Part shown: piece after piece, positions 45,326 through 55,195 of the stretch | Layout of the letters: every line of letters begins with the position of its first letter | Position numbering within the stretch: position 1 is the stretch's first letter | NCBI RefSeq assembly: GCF_000420325.1 | Contig: NZ_ATUS01000003.1 | Span: 1-64,000, forward strand | Direction of reading: 5' to 3' | Source of the DNA: Spongiibacter tropicus DSM 19543 | GTDB taxonomy: Bacteria; Pseudomonadota; Gammaproteobacteria; Pseudomonadales; Spongiibacteraceae | DNA: 64,000 bases | The notes under the pieces: model-generated | What the model saw: the letters and a program-made list of their open reading frames with translations, nothing else | What the model was told of the DNA's origin: nothing | The model's database searches: none | Made by a program: the position numbers and the translations under genes

Positions 45326-45743
45326 TGGCCAGCTCCTCGCCGCCCTCTTCACCGTCGGCACCCAGCGAATACAGGTCATAAGGACCGTGCTCACCCGGCT
45401 GAATGTACTGGTAGGGGTTGCCCCAGGGATCGTCGGGCAGGCGTTTGATGTAACCGTTACTGCGATAGTTTTTCGGCTGGGGGCCGGTTTGCGGAGCCTT
45501 CACCAGAGCCATCAACCCTTGGTCAGTGGTCGGATAAACGTGATTGTCGAGCTTGTACATGTCCAGCGACTGCTCCAGCACCGCAATATCGGCGCGGGCT
45601 TTCTCCACCATGGCGCGGTCCTGATTCTGCAGTACATTCGGGGCCACGACGGCGACAAGCAAACCGAGAATGACGATGACCACCATGATCTCCAGCAGTG
45701 TGAAACCCTGTTGACGGCGGTGGTTAAATGCAAGCGACTCCAC
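45300..45743 (-). CDS. gspG: Major pseudopilin GspG
   Basis: 147 aa. Prepilin motif RRQQG/FTLLEIMVVIVILGLLVAVVAPNV, calcium-site region ending in SLGADGEEGGEE with acidic residues, and DPWGNPYQY, all diagnostic of GspG. Polymerises into the pseudopilus that pushes substrates through GspD. Confidence 0.97.
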   Translation of the reverse strand: MESLAFNHRRQQGFTLLEIMVVIVILGLLVAVVAPNVLQNQDRAMVEKARADIAVLEQSLDMYKLDNHVYPTTDQGLMALVKAPQTGPQPKNYRSNGYIKRLPDDPWGNPYQYIQPGEHGPYDLYSLGADGEEGGEELASDIVNWQE

Positions 45744-45752
45744 GTCGACCTC

Positions 45753-46973
45753 CTAGAATTGTGTCAAGTTATTCAATTGCAGTATCGGCAGCAGGATGGC
45801 CAGCACGATGGACAAGACTACCAGCCCGAGAACCACGATCAACAAGGGTTCAAACAGGCTGATAAACATTTGTACGCGGGCCTGCAGCTCGCGCTCCAGA
45901 TTTGCCGCGGCGCGCTGCACCATTTGCTCCAGCTCACCACTGGACTCACCGCTGGCAATCATATACACCGCCATCGGCGGTAATTCCGCCTCATCCTGCA
46001 GACAGCGACTGAAGCTCTTCCCCTCGCGGACTTCCTCACGTACGCGATCCATACTTTGCTTCAGGTGTTCGTTGCTGAGCGTGGCACAGGCCACTTTCAG
46101 CGTTTCCAAAAACGGCACACCAGAAGACAGCAGAATGGCCAGCGTTCGCAACATCCGCGCCGAATCGAGCTCACGCACTAACGGCCCCCACATAGGCAGG
46201 CGCAGCTGCAGGCGGTGGGCACGCAATTTCCGCTCGGGGTCGCGCAGCCACCATTGGGCACCGAGCACGACGGCAATAACAGCGATGACCACGGTATACC
46301 AATAGCTGGCCATACCATCGCTGATAGCGATAAGAATTCGCGTCAGCAGCGGCAGGACCTGATCGTAGTGATCGAACTGCGCCGTCACTTTGGGCACCAC
46401 GTAAGTCATCAGCGCGGTAATCACCCCAAGGGCTACAAAGCACAACACCAGCGGATACAACGCGGCCTGCACTATCACGCCGCGCAGCTTTTGACTGTCT
46501 TCGGTGTATTCAGCCAATTGGTTGAGGACTTCCGCCAGATCTCCGGACTTCTCGCCCGAACTGACCAGTGCACGATAAACGGAATTGAAAACATTGGGGT
46601 GGTCGTTGAGCCCATCGGCGAGCGAGTGGCCCTCCAACACACGGGAGCGCAGCTCAAGCACAATGCCTTTGAGGTAGGCCTTTCGCGTGTGCTTGGCCGT
46701 CGCGGCCAGCGCCTCTTCAACTGGAATGCCCGACTGGATCAGCGTCGCCAGGTGCCGGGTAAACAGCGCCAGATCGGCGATATTGACTTTGGGACGGGAC
46801 AGCGAGAATCCACTGCCGCCGCCACGACGTTTATCCCGGCTGGCATTAATTTCTACGGGAAACAGTTGCTTTTCACGTAACGCCTGACGGGCAAGACGGC
46901 TGGAGTCCGCCTCGATTACGCCACGCTTGCTGTTTCCCTTGGCATCCAGGGCACGATATTCAAAGGCTGGCAT
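45753..46973 (-). CDS. gspF: Type II secretion platform protein GspF
   Basis: 406 aa polytopic inner-membrane protein. Two cytoplasmic helical bundles (residues 55-170 and 265-370) with repeat motifs TRHLATLIQSGIPVEEAL and LLSSGVPFLETL, and three membrane segments. ATG 46973 (MPAFEYRALD) is the conserved start; it overlaps the gspE end. Confidence 0.96.
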   Translation of the reverse strand: MPAFEYRALDAKGNSKRGVIEADSSRLARQALREKQLFPVEINASRDKRRGGGSGFSLSRPKVNIADLALFTRHLATLIQSGIPVEEALAATAKHTRKAYLKGIVLELRSRVLEGHSLADGLNDHPNVFNSVYRALVSSGEKSGDLAEVLNQLAEYTEDSQKLRGVIVQAALYPLVLCFVALGVITALMTYVVPKVTAQFDHYDQVLPLLTRILIAISDGMASYWYTVVIAVIAVVLGAQWWLRDPERKLRAHRLQLRLPMWGPLVRELDSARMLRTLAILLSSGVPFLETLKVACATLSNEHLKQSMDRVREEVREGKSFSRCLQDEAELPPMAVYMIASGESSGELEQMVQRAAANLERELQARVQMFISLFEPLLIVVLGLVVLSIVLAILLPILQLNNLTQF

Positions 46974-48444
46974 CCGTTCCCTCGCGAACACTGCGCAGCA
47001 GTTCGTCCAGACTGGTCTGTCCTTCCAGAACCAGTCTGCGCCCTTCCGACATCAGGGTATTCATCGTCCCGGCAACATGGCGCTGTATTTCCTGCTCACC
47101 GGCGCGATTGTGGACCATCTCACCCACTTCACGATCGATCACCAGCAGTTCATACACACCTTGTCGGCCGCGATAGCCCGTGTGCTGGCAGGCGTCACAG
47201 CCCGCCGCATTGTAGGCTTGTTTACCTTCAAGGCTGCTGTCACCGAGCAAGCGCGCCTCTGTTGCATCCAGCTGAATGGGCTCACGGCACTCGTGGCAGA
47301 GTCGCCGCACCAGGCGCTGCGCAAGCACCCCCTTCAGGCTCGACGCAATCAGATAAGGCTCTACACCGATATCTACAAGACGGGTAATCGCGCCAATGGC
47401 GGTATTGGTGTGCAACGTCGACAATACCAAGTGGCCTGTCAACGAGGCCTGTACCGCAATTTCGGCGGTTTCCTGGTCGCGGATTTCACCGACCATCACC
47501 ACATCCGGGTCTTGGCGAAGAATCGCGCGCAGGCCGCGAGCAAAGGTCATTCCCACCTTGGCGTGAACCTGGGTCTGACCGATACCTTCGATATCGTACT
47601 CCACCGGATCTTCAACGGTAAGAATATTGCGCTTGCGATCGTTGAGCGCCATCAAACCCGCATAAAGCGTTGTCGTCTTACCAGAACCGGTGGGGCCGGT
47701 GACCAGAATAATGCCATTGGGCTGGTGCAACAGGTCGGTTAACGTTGTCAGCGTCTTGGCGGGCATACCCAACTGGCTCAGGTCAATGCGGGCGGCCTGC
47801 TTGTCGAGCAAACGCATGACCACGCGCTCGCCGTAGTTTGACGGGATAGTCGACACCCGCACATCCACCGAGCGACCCGCGATACGCAGCGATACCCGTC
47901 CGTCCTGGGGCACGCGTTTCTCGGCAATATCCAGTCGCGACATGACTTTGATACGCGACACCAGCAGCGGCGCCAGTCGGCGGTTAGGGGTGAGCACTTC
48001 CTGCAAAATGCCATCGACACGCAGGCGCACCGACATGCTCTTTTCGTAGGTTTCGATATGAATATCAGAGGCGTCACGTTTCAGGGCTTCGCCAAACAGC
48101 GCGTTAATCAGGCGGATAACCGGCGCATCGTCCTGGGCATCCAGCAAATCCTGCGACTCGGGAATTTCCTCGGCGAGGCGATCCAGATCCACCTCGTCGC
48201 TGATATCTCCCATCGCCGACATGGCATCGCCCTGCTGTCGCTGGAAGGCCTCATTAATTTTGTCCTGCAACTCGGCCTCATCACACAGTGTCAGTGTGAA
48301 GGGCGCAGACAGCGCCCGCTGCACTTCGGCCAGTGCAGCCGGGGGAGTTGACGCGCAGCACAGCAGCTCGAGGTGATCGCCATCAACCTCTTGTACCAGC
48401 AGCCCATTGTTGCGCGCAAAGGCGTAACTCAGCGTTCGCGACAT
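46960..48444 (-). CDS. gspE: Type II secretion ATPase GspE
   Basis: 494 aa. N1/N2 domains, Walker A GPTGSGKTTTLY, Asp box TVEDPVEY, Walker B DVVMVGEIRD, His box LSTLHTNTA, and a CM zinc domain with CHEC and CDAC cysteine pairs. Powers pseudopilus assembly. Intact and of normal length. Confidence 0.97.
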   Translation of the reverse strand: MSRTLSYAFARNNGLLVQEVDGDHLELLCCASTPPAALAEVQRALSAPFTLTLCDEAELQDKINEAFQRQQGDAMSAMGDISDEVDLDRLAEEIPESQDLLDAQDDAPVIRLINALFGEALKRDASDIHIETYEKSMSVRLRVDGILQEVLTPNRRLAPLLVSRIKVMSRLDIAEKRVPQDGRVSLRIAGRSVDVRVSTIPSNYGERVVMRLLDKQAARIDLSQLGMPAKTLTTLTDLLHQPNGIILVTGPTGSGKTTTLYAGLMALNDRKRNILTVEDPVEYDIEGIGQTQVHAKVGMTFARGLRAILRQDPDVVMVGEIRDQETAEIAVQASLTGHLVLSTLHTNTAIGAITRLVDIGVEPYLIASSLKGVLAQRLVRRLCHECREPIQLDATEARLLGDSSLEGKQAYNAAGCDACQHTGYRGRQGVYELLVIDREVGEMVHNRAGEQEIQRHVAGTMNTLMSEGRRLVLEGQTSLDELLRSVREGTDASL

Positions 48445-48445
48445 A

Positions 48446-50572
48446 TCAGTTCTGCTCGGACTCTTCGATCAGCTGCGGCTCGTCAATGGAGATGGGCTCC
48501 TCAACCGCCTCACTCTGAGGCCGGGGTTGGAACATCTCTTTGCGCTCCGCTTCTGACTCCAGCGCTTCGACTTCCTGCTCGCGTGCTTTTTCTGCGGGCG
48601 CCATCGGTGGCGGCACTGGTTTGCGCGGCAACAGATCAACCGGCGAAGGAGCCATGCCCGCCCACTCCGGCAGTACCGCCAGATCAGTGAACGGGAACAG
48701 GCTGATGCCCTCGGCCGCCTTCGCCAACTGCTCGGCGCGGATATAGTTGTACTTGCGACCACTGATCTCTGACAGAGTCGCCTGGTCGCGAACGATCGTC
48801 GGGCGAATAAAGACCATCAGATTACGTTTAGACGTGCTGGTATTGTCCGCACGGAACAGGCGGCCCAACAGGGGAATATCGCCGAGCAGGGGGATTTTGG
48901 CACTTTGCTCATTAACCTGATCGTCAATCAGGCCACCCAGCACAATGGTGGCACCGTCATTGACCAGCACGGTCGTTTTAATCGTGCGCTTGTTGGTGAT
49001 GACGTCGGCAGCCGAGGTCGATGGGCTGAGCGAGGATACTTCCTGTTCGATGCTCAACTGGACCGCGTCGCCGTCATTAATTTGCGGAGTCAGCAACAGC
49101 TTGGTACCCACCTCTTGGCGCTCGATGGTTTGGAAGGGGTTGGTGTTGGTCGAACTGGCGGTAGATCCGGTTAACACGGGAATTTCCTGACCAACCAGAA
49201 TAGAGGCCTCTTCGTTATCCAGCGTCAGCAGGCTTGGTGTCGACAGGATATTGGACTCCGAATCACTGGCCAGCGCGGATACCAGGGTCGCAAAGCTGAA
49301 GCCGTCTGAAATTTTGCCGAAACCGATGGCGGCACCACGCAAACCACTCAGAGCCGTCGCAGCCGCCTCTTCACCAGCCAGCAAACTGATGATTCCCGGT
49401 GAACTGCCAGTCCCCGAGGCGCCACCACTGAAGTTGATCCCACCAACAGGTACCGTGCCGTCATCCGCACCGCGGAACAGCCATTGCACCCCCAGCTCCT
49501 TTGCCTTGTTGTCGGTAACTTCAATAATAATCGCCTCTACCAAGACCTGAGCGCGACGGATATCCAGGTCGCGAATCACCTTCTCCAGGTCATTAATAAT
49601 ATGCGGACTACCTGACAGCACAACGGAGTTGGTCTGTTCGTGGGCTTCAATATTGATCGACAGCGCATTGCCGCCACCGGCGGTGGTACGCCCGGCACTT
49701 TGCTCATCTTTAACAATGGTATCGCTGATGCTTTTCAGCACCGTCACCAGCTCTTCGGCTTTGGCATACTTGAGGTATTTGACACGAATATTCGACTGGC
49801 TGCTGACTTCACTGTCGAGGTCTTTAACCAGGCGGCGCAAGTAACTGCGCGCCTCATCATCGCCAAACAGGATCAGCGTATTGGTGCGCGGATCGGCGGC
49901 AACAACGGGCTTTGAAGAACCGCGCTTGCGGGTCTGCTGTGACAGCACCTTGTTGAGAACACGTTCAACTTCTTCCGCTGAAGAGTTTTGCAGCACCACC
50001 GTTTCCATCAACTGCGCATCAACGGAATTCACCGCGTCGATAATCGACATCAGGCGGCGTACGTTAGATTCCCGGTCAGTAATCAGGATGATGTTGGAAT
50101 CGGAATAACTGGTGATAACGCCGACTTTGTTGTCGACCAGCGGGCGCAACGACTTCACCAGCTCGTCGGCATCGGCATTCTGCAGCTGGGCAATACGCGT
50201 GATAATGGATTCGCTGCGCCCCAGCGATGAGGCCGAGCGCTGCACTTCAATACCCTCGATTTTTGCCGCCTGGTTGGGGATGACTTTGAGGATGCCGTCA
50301 CCGGCTTCTACCGCCGAGTACCCCTCCACGCCTAACTGGAGCAGAAAAATCTGATACAACTCGTCGGCGTCCAGTTTGCGATGGCTTTGAACACTGATTT
50401 TTCCCTTCACCCGGCTGTCGACCACAATGGTTTTGCCAGTGAGCTTGGCAACCGTATCGATGAACTCGCCAATGTCGACATTCTGCATGTCCAGGTCGAA
50501 GCGCTCCGCGCTGGCTTGCAGTGGCAAAACCAGTACCAGCAGCAGTGACATGCTCAGAAAAAGTGTTTTCAT
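48446..50572 (-). CDS. gspD: Type II secretion outer-membrane secretin GspD
   Basis: 708 aa. Signal peptide, N0 domain (FDLDMQNVDIGEFIDTVAKL), three N domains, then the secretin barrel with VPLLGDIPLLGRLF-type gate motif (KIPLLGDIPLLGRLF). The C-terminal 70 residues are proline- and glutamate-rich and unusually long; the S-domain for a pilotin may be there, but no pilotin gene is in the window. Confidence 0.97.
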   Translation of the reverse strand: MKTLFLSMSLLLVLVLPLQASAERFDLDMQNVDIGEFIDTVAKLTGKTIVVDSRVKGKISVQSHRKLDADELYQIFLLQLGVEGYSAVEAGDGILKVIPNQAAKIEGIEVQRSASSLGRSESIITRIAQLQNADADELVKSLRPLVDNKVGVITSYSDSNIILITDRESNVRRLMSIIDAVNSVDAQLMETVVLQNSSAEEVERVLNKVLSQQTRKRGSSKPVVAADPRTNTLILFGDDEARSYLRRLVKDLDSEVSSQSNIRVKYLKYAKAEELVTVLKSISDTIVKDEQSAGRTTAGGGNALSINIEAHEQTNSVVLSGSPHIINDLEKVIRDLDIRRAQVLVEAIIIEVTDNKAKELGVQWLFRGADDGTVPVGGINFSGGASGTGSSPGIISLLAGEEAAATALSGLRGAAIGFGKISDGFSFATLVSALASDSESNILSTPSLLTLDNEEASILVGQEIPVLTGSTASSTNTNPFQTIERQEVGTKLLLTPQINDGDAVQLSIEQEVSSLSPSTSAADVITNKRTIKTTVLVNDGATIVLGGLIDDQVNEQSAKIPLLGDIPLLGRLFRADNTSTSKRNLMVFIRPTIVRDQATLSEISGRKYNYIRAEQLAKAAEGISLFPFTDLAVLPEWAGMAPSPVDLLPRKPVPPPMAPAEKAREQEVEALESEAERKEMFQPRPQSEAVEEPISIDEPQLIEESEQN

Positions 50573-51453
50573 AAATCCAGTCTTTTGCTCAGAATCGAAT
50601 CGTTGCGCTGCACCAGCAGCTCGAAGGATTGCGTGTTTTCCATTAATTTCATCAGCTCGGTTGCTGGCAGATCCGCCAGCGACTGTCCGTTCACGGACAG
50701 CACCACATCACCCGGTTCAATACCCAACAGCTTGAACAGACGCGGATCCCGCCCCGGTGACAGGGCATAGCCCTTGACCTGACCATTCTCGGTAACCGGA
50801 CTGGCAGAGAAGAACCGTACCAGTTTCAGCGGGCTATTCTGCACCGTATCCATGGGGTCTTCGCCAATCAGCTCTTTGATCTCCGGCCGATCCAGGCTAA
50901 TCACTTCGTCGTCTGCCGGCTGGGCGCTCGCCGACGGGGCCGCCGTAATGCCACCGCTGAGTTGACGTTTCTCCAGCTCGATTTTTTCCTGACGACGATT
51001 GTTTTCAATGATGATGTGGTCAGACATGACCGCCAAAAGCGTCACCGAGCCCGCCACCTCTATTTTTTCACCAACGGAATAGGCTTTGGTCTTGCTGCCG
51101 TGACGCAGTATGGCAACACCGCTCTCGTCGCTGCCCGATACCAGTCCCAGCACCGAAATTTTCAGGCGACTGCGTTGTACATCCTGCTGGATGATTTTTT
51201 CACTGTCGTCTTGCGGAGCCTCGCCAAACAAAGGCACCGCAAGCAAACTTTGTACATTGTATTGGGGTCCGCCAGCAGACTGTGCGACAGCCGCAACGGG
51301 CCTGGACACCGGCAGAGTGACATCGCGACTGAAGGCAGCGGCTGACCAGAACACGCTGGCGAGCACCATCATCAGCAGCAACAGTAATATCAGACTGACA
51401 CTGGCACTGACGCGAGGGCTGAGTACCTGCTTAATTACCGCCGACTTATCCAC
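50569..51453 (-). CDS. gspC: Type II secretion protein GspC
   Basis: 294 aa. One membrane helix near residues 15-38, homology region (LKISVLGLVSGSDESGVAILRHGSK), and a C-terminal PDZ domain (GYALSPGRDPRLFKLLGIEPGDVVLSVNGQSL region). It links the inner platform with GspD. First gene of the operon, overlapping gspD by 4 bases. Confidence 0.96.
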   Translation of the reverse strand: MDKSAVIKQVLSPRVSASVSLILLLLLMMVLASVFWSAAAFSRDVTLPVSRPVAAVAQSAGGPQYNVQSLLAVPLFGEAPQDDSEKIIQQDVQRSRLKISVLGLVSGSDESGVAILRHGSKTKAYSVGEKIEVAGSVTLLAVMSDHIIIENNRRQEKIELEKRQLSGGITAAPSASAQPADDEVISLDRPEIKELIGEDPMDTVQNSPLKLVRFFSASPVTENGQVKGYALSPGRDPRLFKLLGIEPGDVVLSVNGQSLADLPATELMKLMENTQSFELLVQRNDSILSKRLDL

Positions 51454-51629
51454 CTCGTCGTACTACCTCAAATTCGCCCCACGAGCGCCGCATACTAGAG
51501 AAACTGTATGACATTTTTCTTACCAAACCGATCCATCTCCGACCACACTGTCACAATTGGCCGTCATCCTTCAGCATCCTAACGAATACAACGGCATCGA
51601 AACCGACGCCGGTGTATTGGCAGAACCGC

Positions 51630-51797
51630 TTATTTAAACACGCAGTGTTTGGCGTAATCGGCAGCTTCATTCGCCGACCAGTCACCTTTCGGCTTTTCTT
51701 TCATCGCGGCGCACCAGGCTTCTGAACCCACTTCAGGGGCGCAGGCTGCCATCAGAACCAACAGGGAACACAGCAGACTTGTTTTTATCTTTCGCAT
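51630..51797 (-). CDS. Small DUF3012-type lipoprotein
   Basis: 55 aa. Lipobox LMAAC near residue 18, then a mature peptide of about 37 residues with WCAAMKEKPKGDWSANEAADYAKHC. The repeated WC...C pattern and the size match DUF3012 by recall. ATG 51797 directly precedes the signal peptide. Function unknown. Confidence 0.75.
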   Translation of the reverse strand: MRKIKTSLLCSLLVLMAACAPEVGSEAWCAAMKEKPKGDWSANEAADYAKHCVFK

Positions 51798-51913
51798 AAT
51801 TACCTCGTCAAAAGCTCGGGTCACCAGAACATTAAACCGACTTAGTGTAACAGAGGCTTAGCAGAAGGCGCATAGCAGGGAGGGATTTTTGCCGACCGTT
51901 ACCGGAAGAGCGA

Positions 51914-51940
51914 AATCGGCCCCGCCAGAGCAGGCGGGGC
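51914..51940 (-). terminator. Terminator after rubredoxin
   Basis: On the minus strand GCCCCGCC, 6-base loop, GGCGGGGC followed by CGATTT. Strong stem, poor U tract; 13 bases past the rubredoxin stop. Confidence 0.5.
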
Positions 51941-51953
51941 GCGAAGGTACAGG

Positions 51954-52127
51954 TCAGGACTCGACCATATCAAAATCGAATTTACTGATACCACAATCCG
52001 GGCATTCCCAGTCTTCGGGGACATCATCCCAGCGGGTGCCTGCAGGAATGCCATCATCGGGCAGACCTTCTGCCTCGTCATAGATGAAACCGCAAATAAC
52101 ACATTCCCACTTTTTAAAATCGCTCAT
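51954..52127 (-). CDS. Rubredoxin
   Basis: 57 aa iron-binding electron carrier. CVICGF and CPDCG supply the four cysteines around one Fe. Conserved WDDVPEDW between them. ATG 52127 or 52130. Often partners alkane hydroxylase or oxidoreductases; no partner is adjacent here. Confidence 0.95.
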   Translation of the reverse strand: MSDFKKWECVICGFIYDEAEGLPDDGIPAGTRWDDVPEDWECPDCGISKFDFDMVES

Positions 52128-52290
52128 CATGCTCTCCATTCACTTGCTTTGTCGGCGAGCGCCTTTGAGCAGTGCACAGCCACTGCAACAAGCCGCCTAG
52201 GCCATTTTTTGCCAAGTATACTACCCATGACGACTGCGAAATATTAAGGAATTTCAATGATTTTTCTTTTGCCGCGCGCAAGCGAGGCGG

Positions 52291-53115
52291 CTAGGGCTGA
52301 GACAGCCCTGCGAGCTTGCCACGGGAAGGCAGTGACAGCAGAACCACCAGCGCCTCACCATCGCGATCCAGCGTCAACGTAATATCGCGACTGCTGCCGA
52401 GCCGGTCATACAGATCATTGAGAACGTCCGGCGCGGCCAGCGCCATACCATTGATGGCGTGAAGGCGGTCGCCCCCTTTGAGGGGCAGTTGCGAGAACAG
52501 GCGTGGGTCATCGCCAGGGTAAAGATAGTAGTGGCGGCGGCCCGCTGACGTCTTGCGGCGTTGCACATCCAGACTGCCGCGCAGTGACAGCGGTGATTCA
52601 TAGAGCCGCTGCAAATACTCGGCTATCAGTGCTCTGACCTGCGTATCGTTGCGGAGATCAACCACGGACGACGCCCGGGCGGCAAAATCATAATCTGCCA
52701 GCTCACTACGGTACTCAAAGCGATCGTCACCCTCGTCATCTTGTGTACCGCGAAGGGACAGCAAGCGGAACGCGCCGCAGCTATCCAGCAGTACGGATTC
52801 CGCCATCACCTCCGCCACCTTCAAACAGGGTGGCAGTAATTGCGTACCGACCTCGACAAGGCGTTCCTGACCATCTATCGCCATATTCGCGCGGGGCATC
52901 TCATCACCGGGCAGGATGGACAACAGCTCCAGAGGTTGACGCACGACCGGATCATCGCCGAACCACTGAGCGTCATCAGCGTTGAAGATCTTCTGTTCCT
53001 CTGCAACCGTCTGCTCCAACTGCTCGCGTGCGGGCGCACTGAGCCCGTACAGCCCCAATGTAGTGACCGCGGCATAAATACCCGCAACAAGAAATTTTGC
53101 TTTTACGCTCGCCAT
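52291..53115 (-). CDS. Orphan GspC-like PDZ membrane protein
   Basis: 274 aa. N-terminal membrane helix (residues 6-25), a middle domain rich in acidic residues, and a C-terminal region YYLYPGDDPRLFSQLPLKGGDRL that is closely similar in order to the GspC PDZ domain (SPGRDPRLFKLLG in gspC of this window). It therefore looks like a second GspC/T2SSC-family protein outside the gsp operon. Partner unknown. ATG 53115 taken over an ATG five codons upstream. Confidence 0.65.
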   Translation of the reverse strand: MASVKAKFLVAGIYAAVTTLGLYGLSAPAREQLEQTVAEEQKIFNADDAQWFGDDPVVRQPLELLSILPGDEMPRANMAIDGQERLVEVGTQLLPPCLKVAEVMAESVLLDSCGAFRLLSLRGTQDDEGDDRFEYRSELADYDFAARASSVVDLRNDTQVRALIAEYLQRLYESPLSLRGSLDVQRRKTSAGRRHYYLYPGDDPRLFSQLPLKGGDRLHAINGMALAAPDVLNDLYDRLGSSRDITLTLDRDGEALVVLLSLPSRGKLAGLSQP

Positions 53116-53134
53116 CTTACCAACCTGCAACCCA

Positions 53135-53163
53135 TCTACAGTTACCCCTCAACACGCTATAAT
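53135..53163 (+). promoter_or_regulatory. Promoter of dusC
   Basis: TCTACA, 17 bases, perfect TATAAT (53158-53163). Start site near 53170, which favours ATG 53211 for dusC. Confidence 0.55.
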
Positions 53164-53210
53164 GCGGCCCCGCGCTCGCGCATTCAATGTCAACGGTATA
53201 CCGGTTCACC

Positions 53211-54170
53211 ATGCATATTCATCTGGCCCCAATGGAGGGCGTCGTCAACGCACGCATGCGCGCCCTGCTGACCGCCGTTGGAGGTATAGACCGCTGTATT
53301 ACGGAGTTTGTTCGCGTTACCGACCAACTGTTGCCTGCCAGGGTGTTTTACCGTCTCTGCCCCGAACTGCATCACGGCGGTACGACACCAAGTGGCACAC
53401 CGGTGTACGTGCAACTGCTAGGCAGTGAGCCCGGCGTCATGGCCGACAACGCGGCGCGCGCCGCTGAACTGGGCGCACCGGGCATCGATCTGAACTTCGG
53501 CTGTCCAGCCAAATGCGTCAACCGCCATCGGGGCGGCTCAATATTGCTGGACGAACCTGAGCTGATTTACGCCATTGTCAGCAGCATCCGCCGGCAGCTT
53601 CCGGATGACGTCCCCCTCACCGTAAAGATTCGACTCGGCTTCCGCGACAGTCTGCGATTCCATGACGTCGTCAATGCGGCAGAAACGGGGGGCGCGAGCT
53701 TGCTGACTATTCACGCCAGAACGCGGGAAGACGGCTACACACCGCCCGCCCACTGGCATCAGATCGCCCCGGCTCGCGAGCGCTTTGGCATTGCCATGGT
53801 TGCCAACGGGGAAATTTGGACCCCCGAGCACGCCGACCTGTGCCAGCGAGACAGCGGCTGCGAGGACATTATGCTCGGGCGCGGACTGCTGTCCCGCCCT
53901 GACCTCGCCCTGCATATCAAGCAGCAGCGACTCGGCAACAGCCACCAGCCGTGGTCTTGGGAAGCCGTTTTTCCTCTGCTCCACGCACTGTTTGAAGACA
54001 GCCTGCAAACATGCGCCCCGCGCCATGTCGGCGGCCCCAGTAAACAGTGGCTAGGATATCTGCGCCGCACATATCCGCAGGCTCAGGAGCTTTTTGAGCA
54101 GATCAAACGACTGCGCGAGCCGGCAGATTTGCAGGAGGCACTGCAACAGCACCTCCCCAAAGCCGCTTAA
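53211..54170 (+). CDS. dusC: tRNA-dihydrouridine(16) synthase
   Basis: 319 aa flavoprotein that reduces uridine 16 in the tRNA D loop. LAPMEGVVNA at the start, NFGCPAKCVNRHRGGS with the catalytic cysteine near residue 98, and the tRNA-binding C-terminal domain. The Cys in place of Thr after PAK is a minor variant. Ends in a 4-base overlap with the convergent DUF2505 gene. Confidence 0.92.
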   Translation: MHIHLAPMEGVVNARMRALLTAVGGIDRCITEFVRVTDQLLPARVFYRLCPELHHGGTTPSGTPVYVQLLGSEPGVMADNAARAAELGAPGIDLNFGCPAKCVNRHRGGSILLDEPELIYAIVSSIRRQLPDDVPLTVKIRLGFRDSLRFHDVVNAAETGGASLLTIHARTREDGYTPPAHWHQIAPARERFGIAMVANGEIWTPEHADLCQRDSGCEDIMLGRGLLSRPDLALHIKQQRLGNSHQPWSWEAVFPLLHALFEDSLQTCAPRHVGGPSKQWLGYLRRTYPQAQELFEQIKRLREPADLQEALQQHLPKAA

Positions 54171-54640
54171 GCCAACGCCTTCTTGAGGTAGTCCAGCTCA
54201 GCAACGGCGCCATCGTCGGTCTGAGACAGTACAAACTTTTCCACCTTTCCGCCGACCAGCGGAATTTTTGCCTTGCAGCGATGGCTGACCCGATACTCAC
54301 AGCCATCACCCTGGGGCTGCAACGCCATTTCCGCGGAAATCACTACAGGCTGGCCCTTGATCGTGATCTGCATAGTGCCACTCCAACCTTCGCCGTCGGC
54401 TTGCCACTCTTCCTGGAAATTAAGGGTCTGCTTGGGGTTGAAGACCTTCGCCAGCACGGAGGGCAGCTCACGAGTCACTTCGCGCTCCATCGCCACCGTG
54501 AGGCTGTCGCCGAAATCTTCTATTTCACAATCTGCGCTGAGTTCACCCAAGGCGAGACTGCGTTCAACCCGGAAGTCCGGATCCTGTAAACGCGCCCAAA
54601 CTGTATCGAGATCCTGATCAAACTGCATTGTTACCGACAT
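54167..54640 (-). CDS. DUF2505-family protein
   Basis: 157 aa soluble protein of a START/polyketide-cyclase-like fold (DUF2505) by recall: MSVTMQFDQDLDTVWARLQDP at the start and a basic YRVSHRCKAKIPLVGGKVEKF helix near the end. Probably binds a small hydrophobic ligand. No operon partner. Confidence 0.75.
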   Translation of the reverse strand: MSVTMQFDQDLDTVWARLQDPDFRVERSLALGELSADCEIEDFGDSLTVAMEREVTRELPSVLAKVFNPKQTLNFQEEWQADGEGWSGTMQITIKGQPVVISAEMALQPQGDGCEYRVSHRCKAKIPLVGGKVEKFVLSQTDDGAVAELDYLKKALA

Positions 54641-54784
54641 GCGCACTCCGTGCCATTATTGTTGTGAGGAGACAAGTTTACACCTGCGCCCGCATGCGCA
54701 ACATCCTCTCTATTGAGAGAAGGAAAAAATATCAACCCGAGCTGCCGAAATCCGCCCCAACACCCACCAGCGGCAGGGCCGGAG

Positions 54785-55195
54785 TCAGCGAGCAATAAAC
54801 TGCCGGTAAATCACCATGCCGGCGAGCATTGCCAGCGCAAACACCACGAATTGACCTATGCCCGTCAAAATAGCGACCAGCGCGGGAGCCGGACAAAGGC
54901 CGCTCAAGCCCCAGCCGATACCAAACAACACCGCGCCACCCACCAGTTTCCTGTCGATGTGCTTAGCGGTCGGCAAATGGAACTTTTCGCCATGCTTCGG
55001 CTTTTCCGCTTTGAACAACCAGTGGTAGGCAGGCGCCACCACGATCAGCGCAGCCCCCATGACAAACGCCAGGCTGGGATCCCACTGGCCGAATAAATCC
55101 AGAAAGTTCTGCACCTTGGCCGGATTAGCCATTCCCGACACAGCGATTCCCGCCCCGAACAAGGCGCCGGAGAGCAATACCATCAGATATTTCAC
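54785..55195 (-). CDS. YeeE/YedE-family membrane protein, second half
   Basis: 136 aa, four membrane helices. GTG 55195 overlaps the upstream stop; an internal ATG at 55183 is possible. GLSGLCPAPALV with the conserved cysteine is the signature. With the next gene it forms the split YeeE/YedE (DUF6691) pair, related to the TsuA thiosulfate channel, so sulfur compound uptake is inferred. Confidence 0.85.
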   Translation of the reverse strand: MKYLMVLLSGALFGAGIAVSGMANPAKVQNFLDLFGQWDPSLAFVMGAALIVVAPAYHWLFKAEKPKHGEKFHLPTAKHIDRKLVGGAVLFGIGWGLSGLCPAPALVAILTGIGQFVVFALAMLAGMVIYRQFIAR

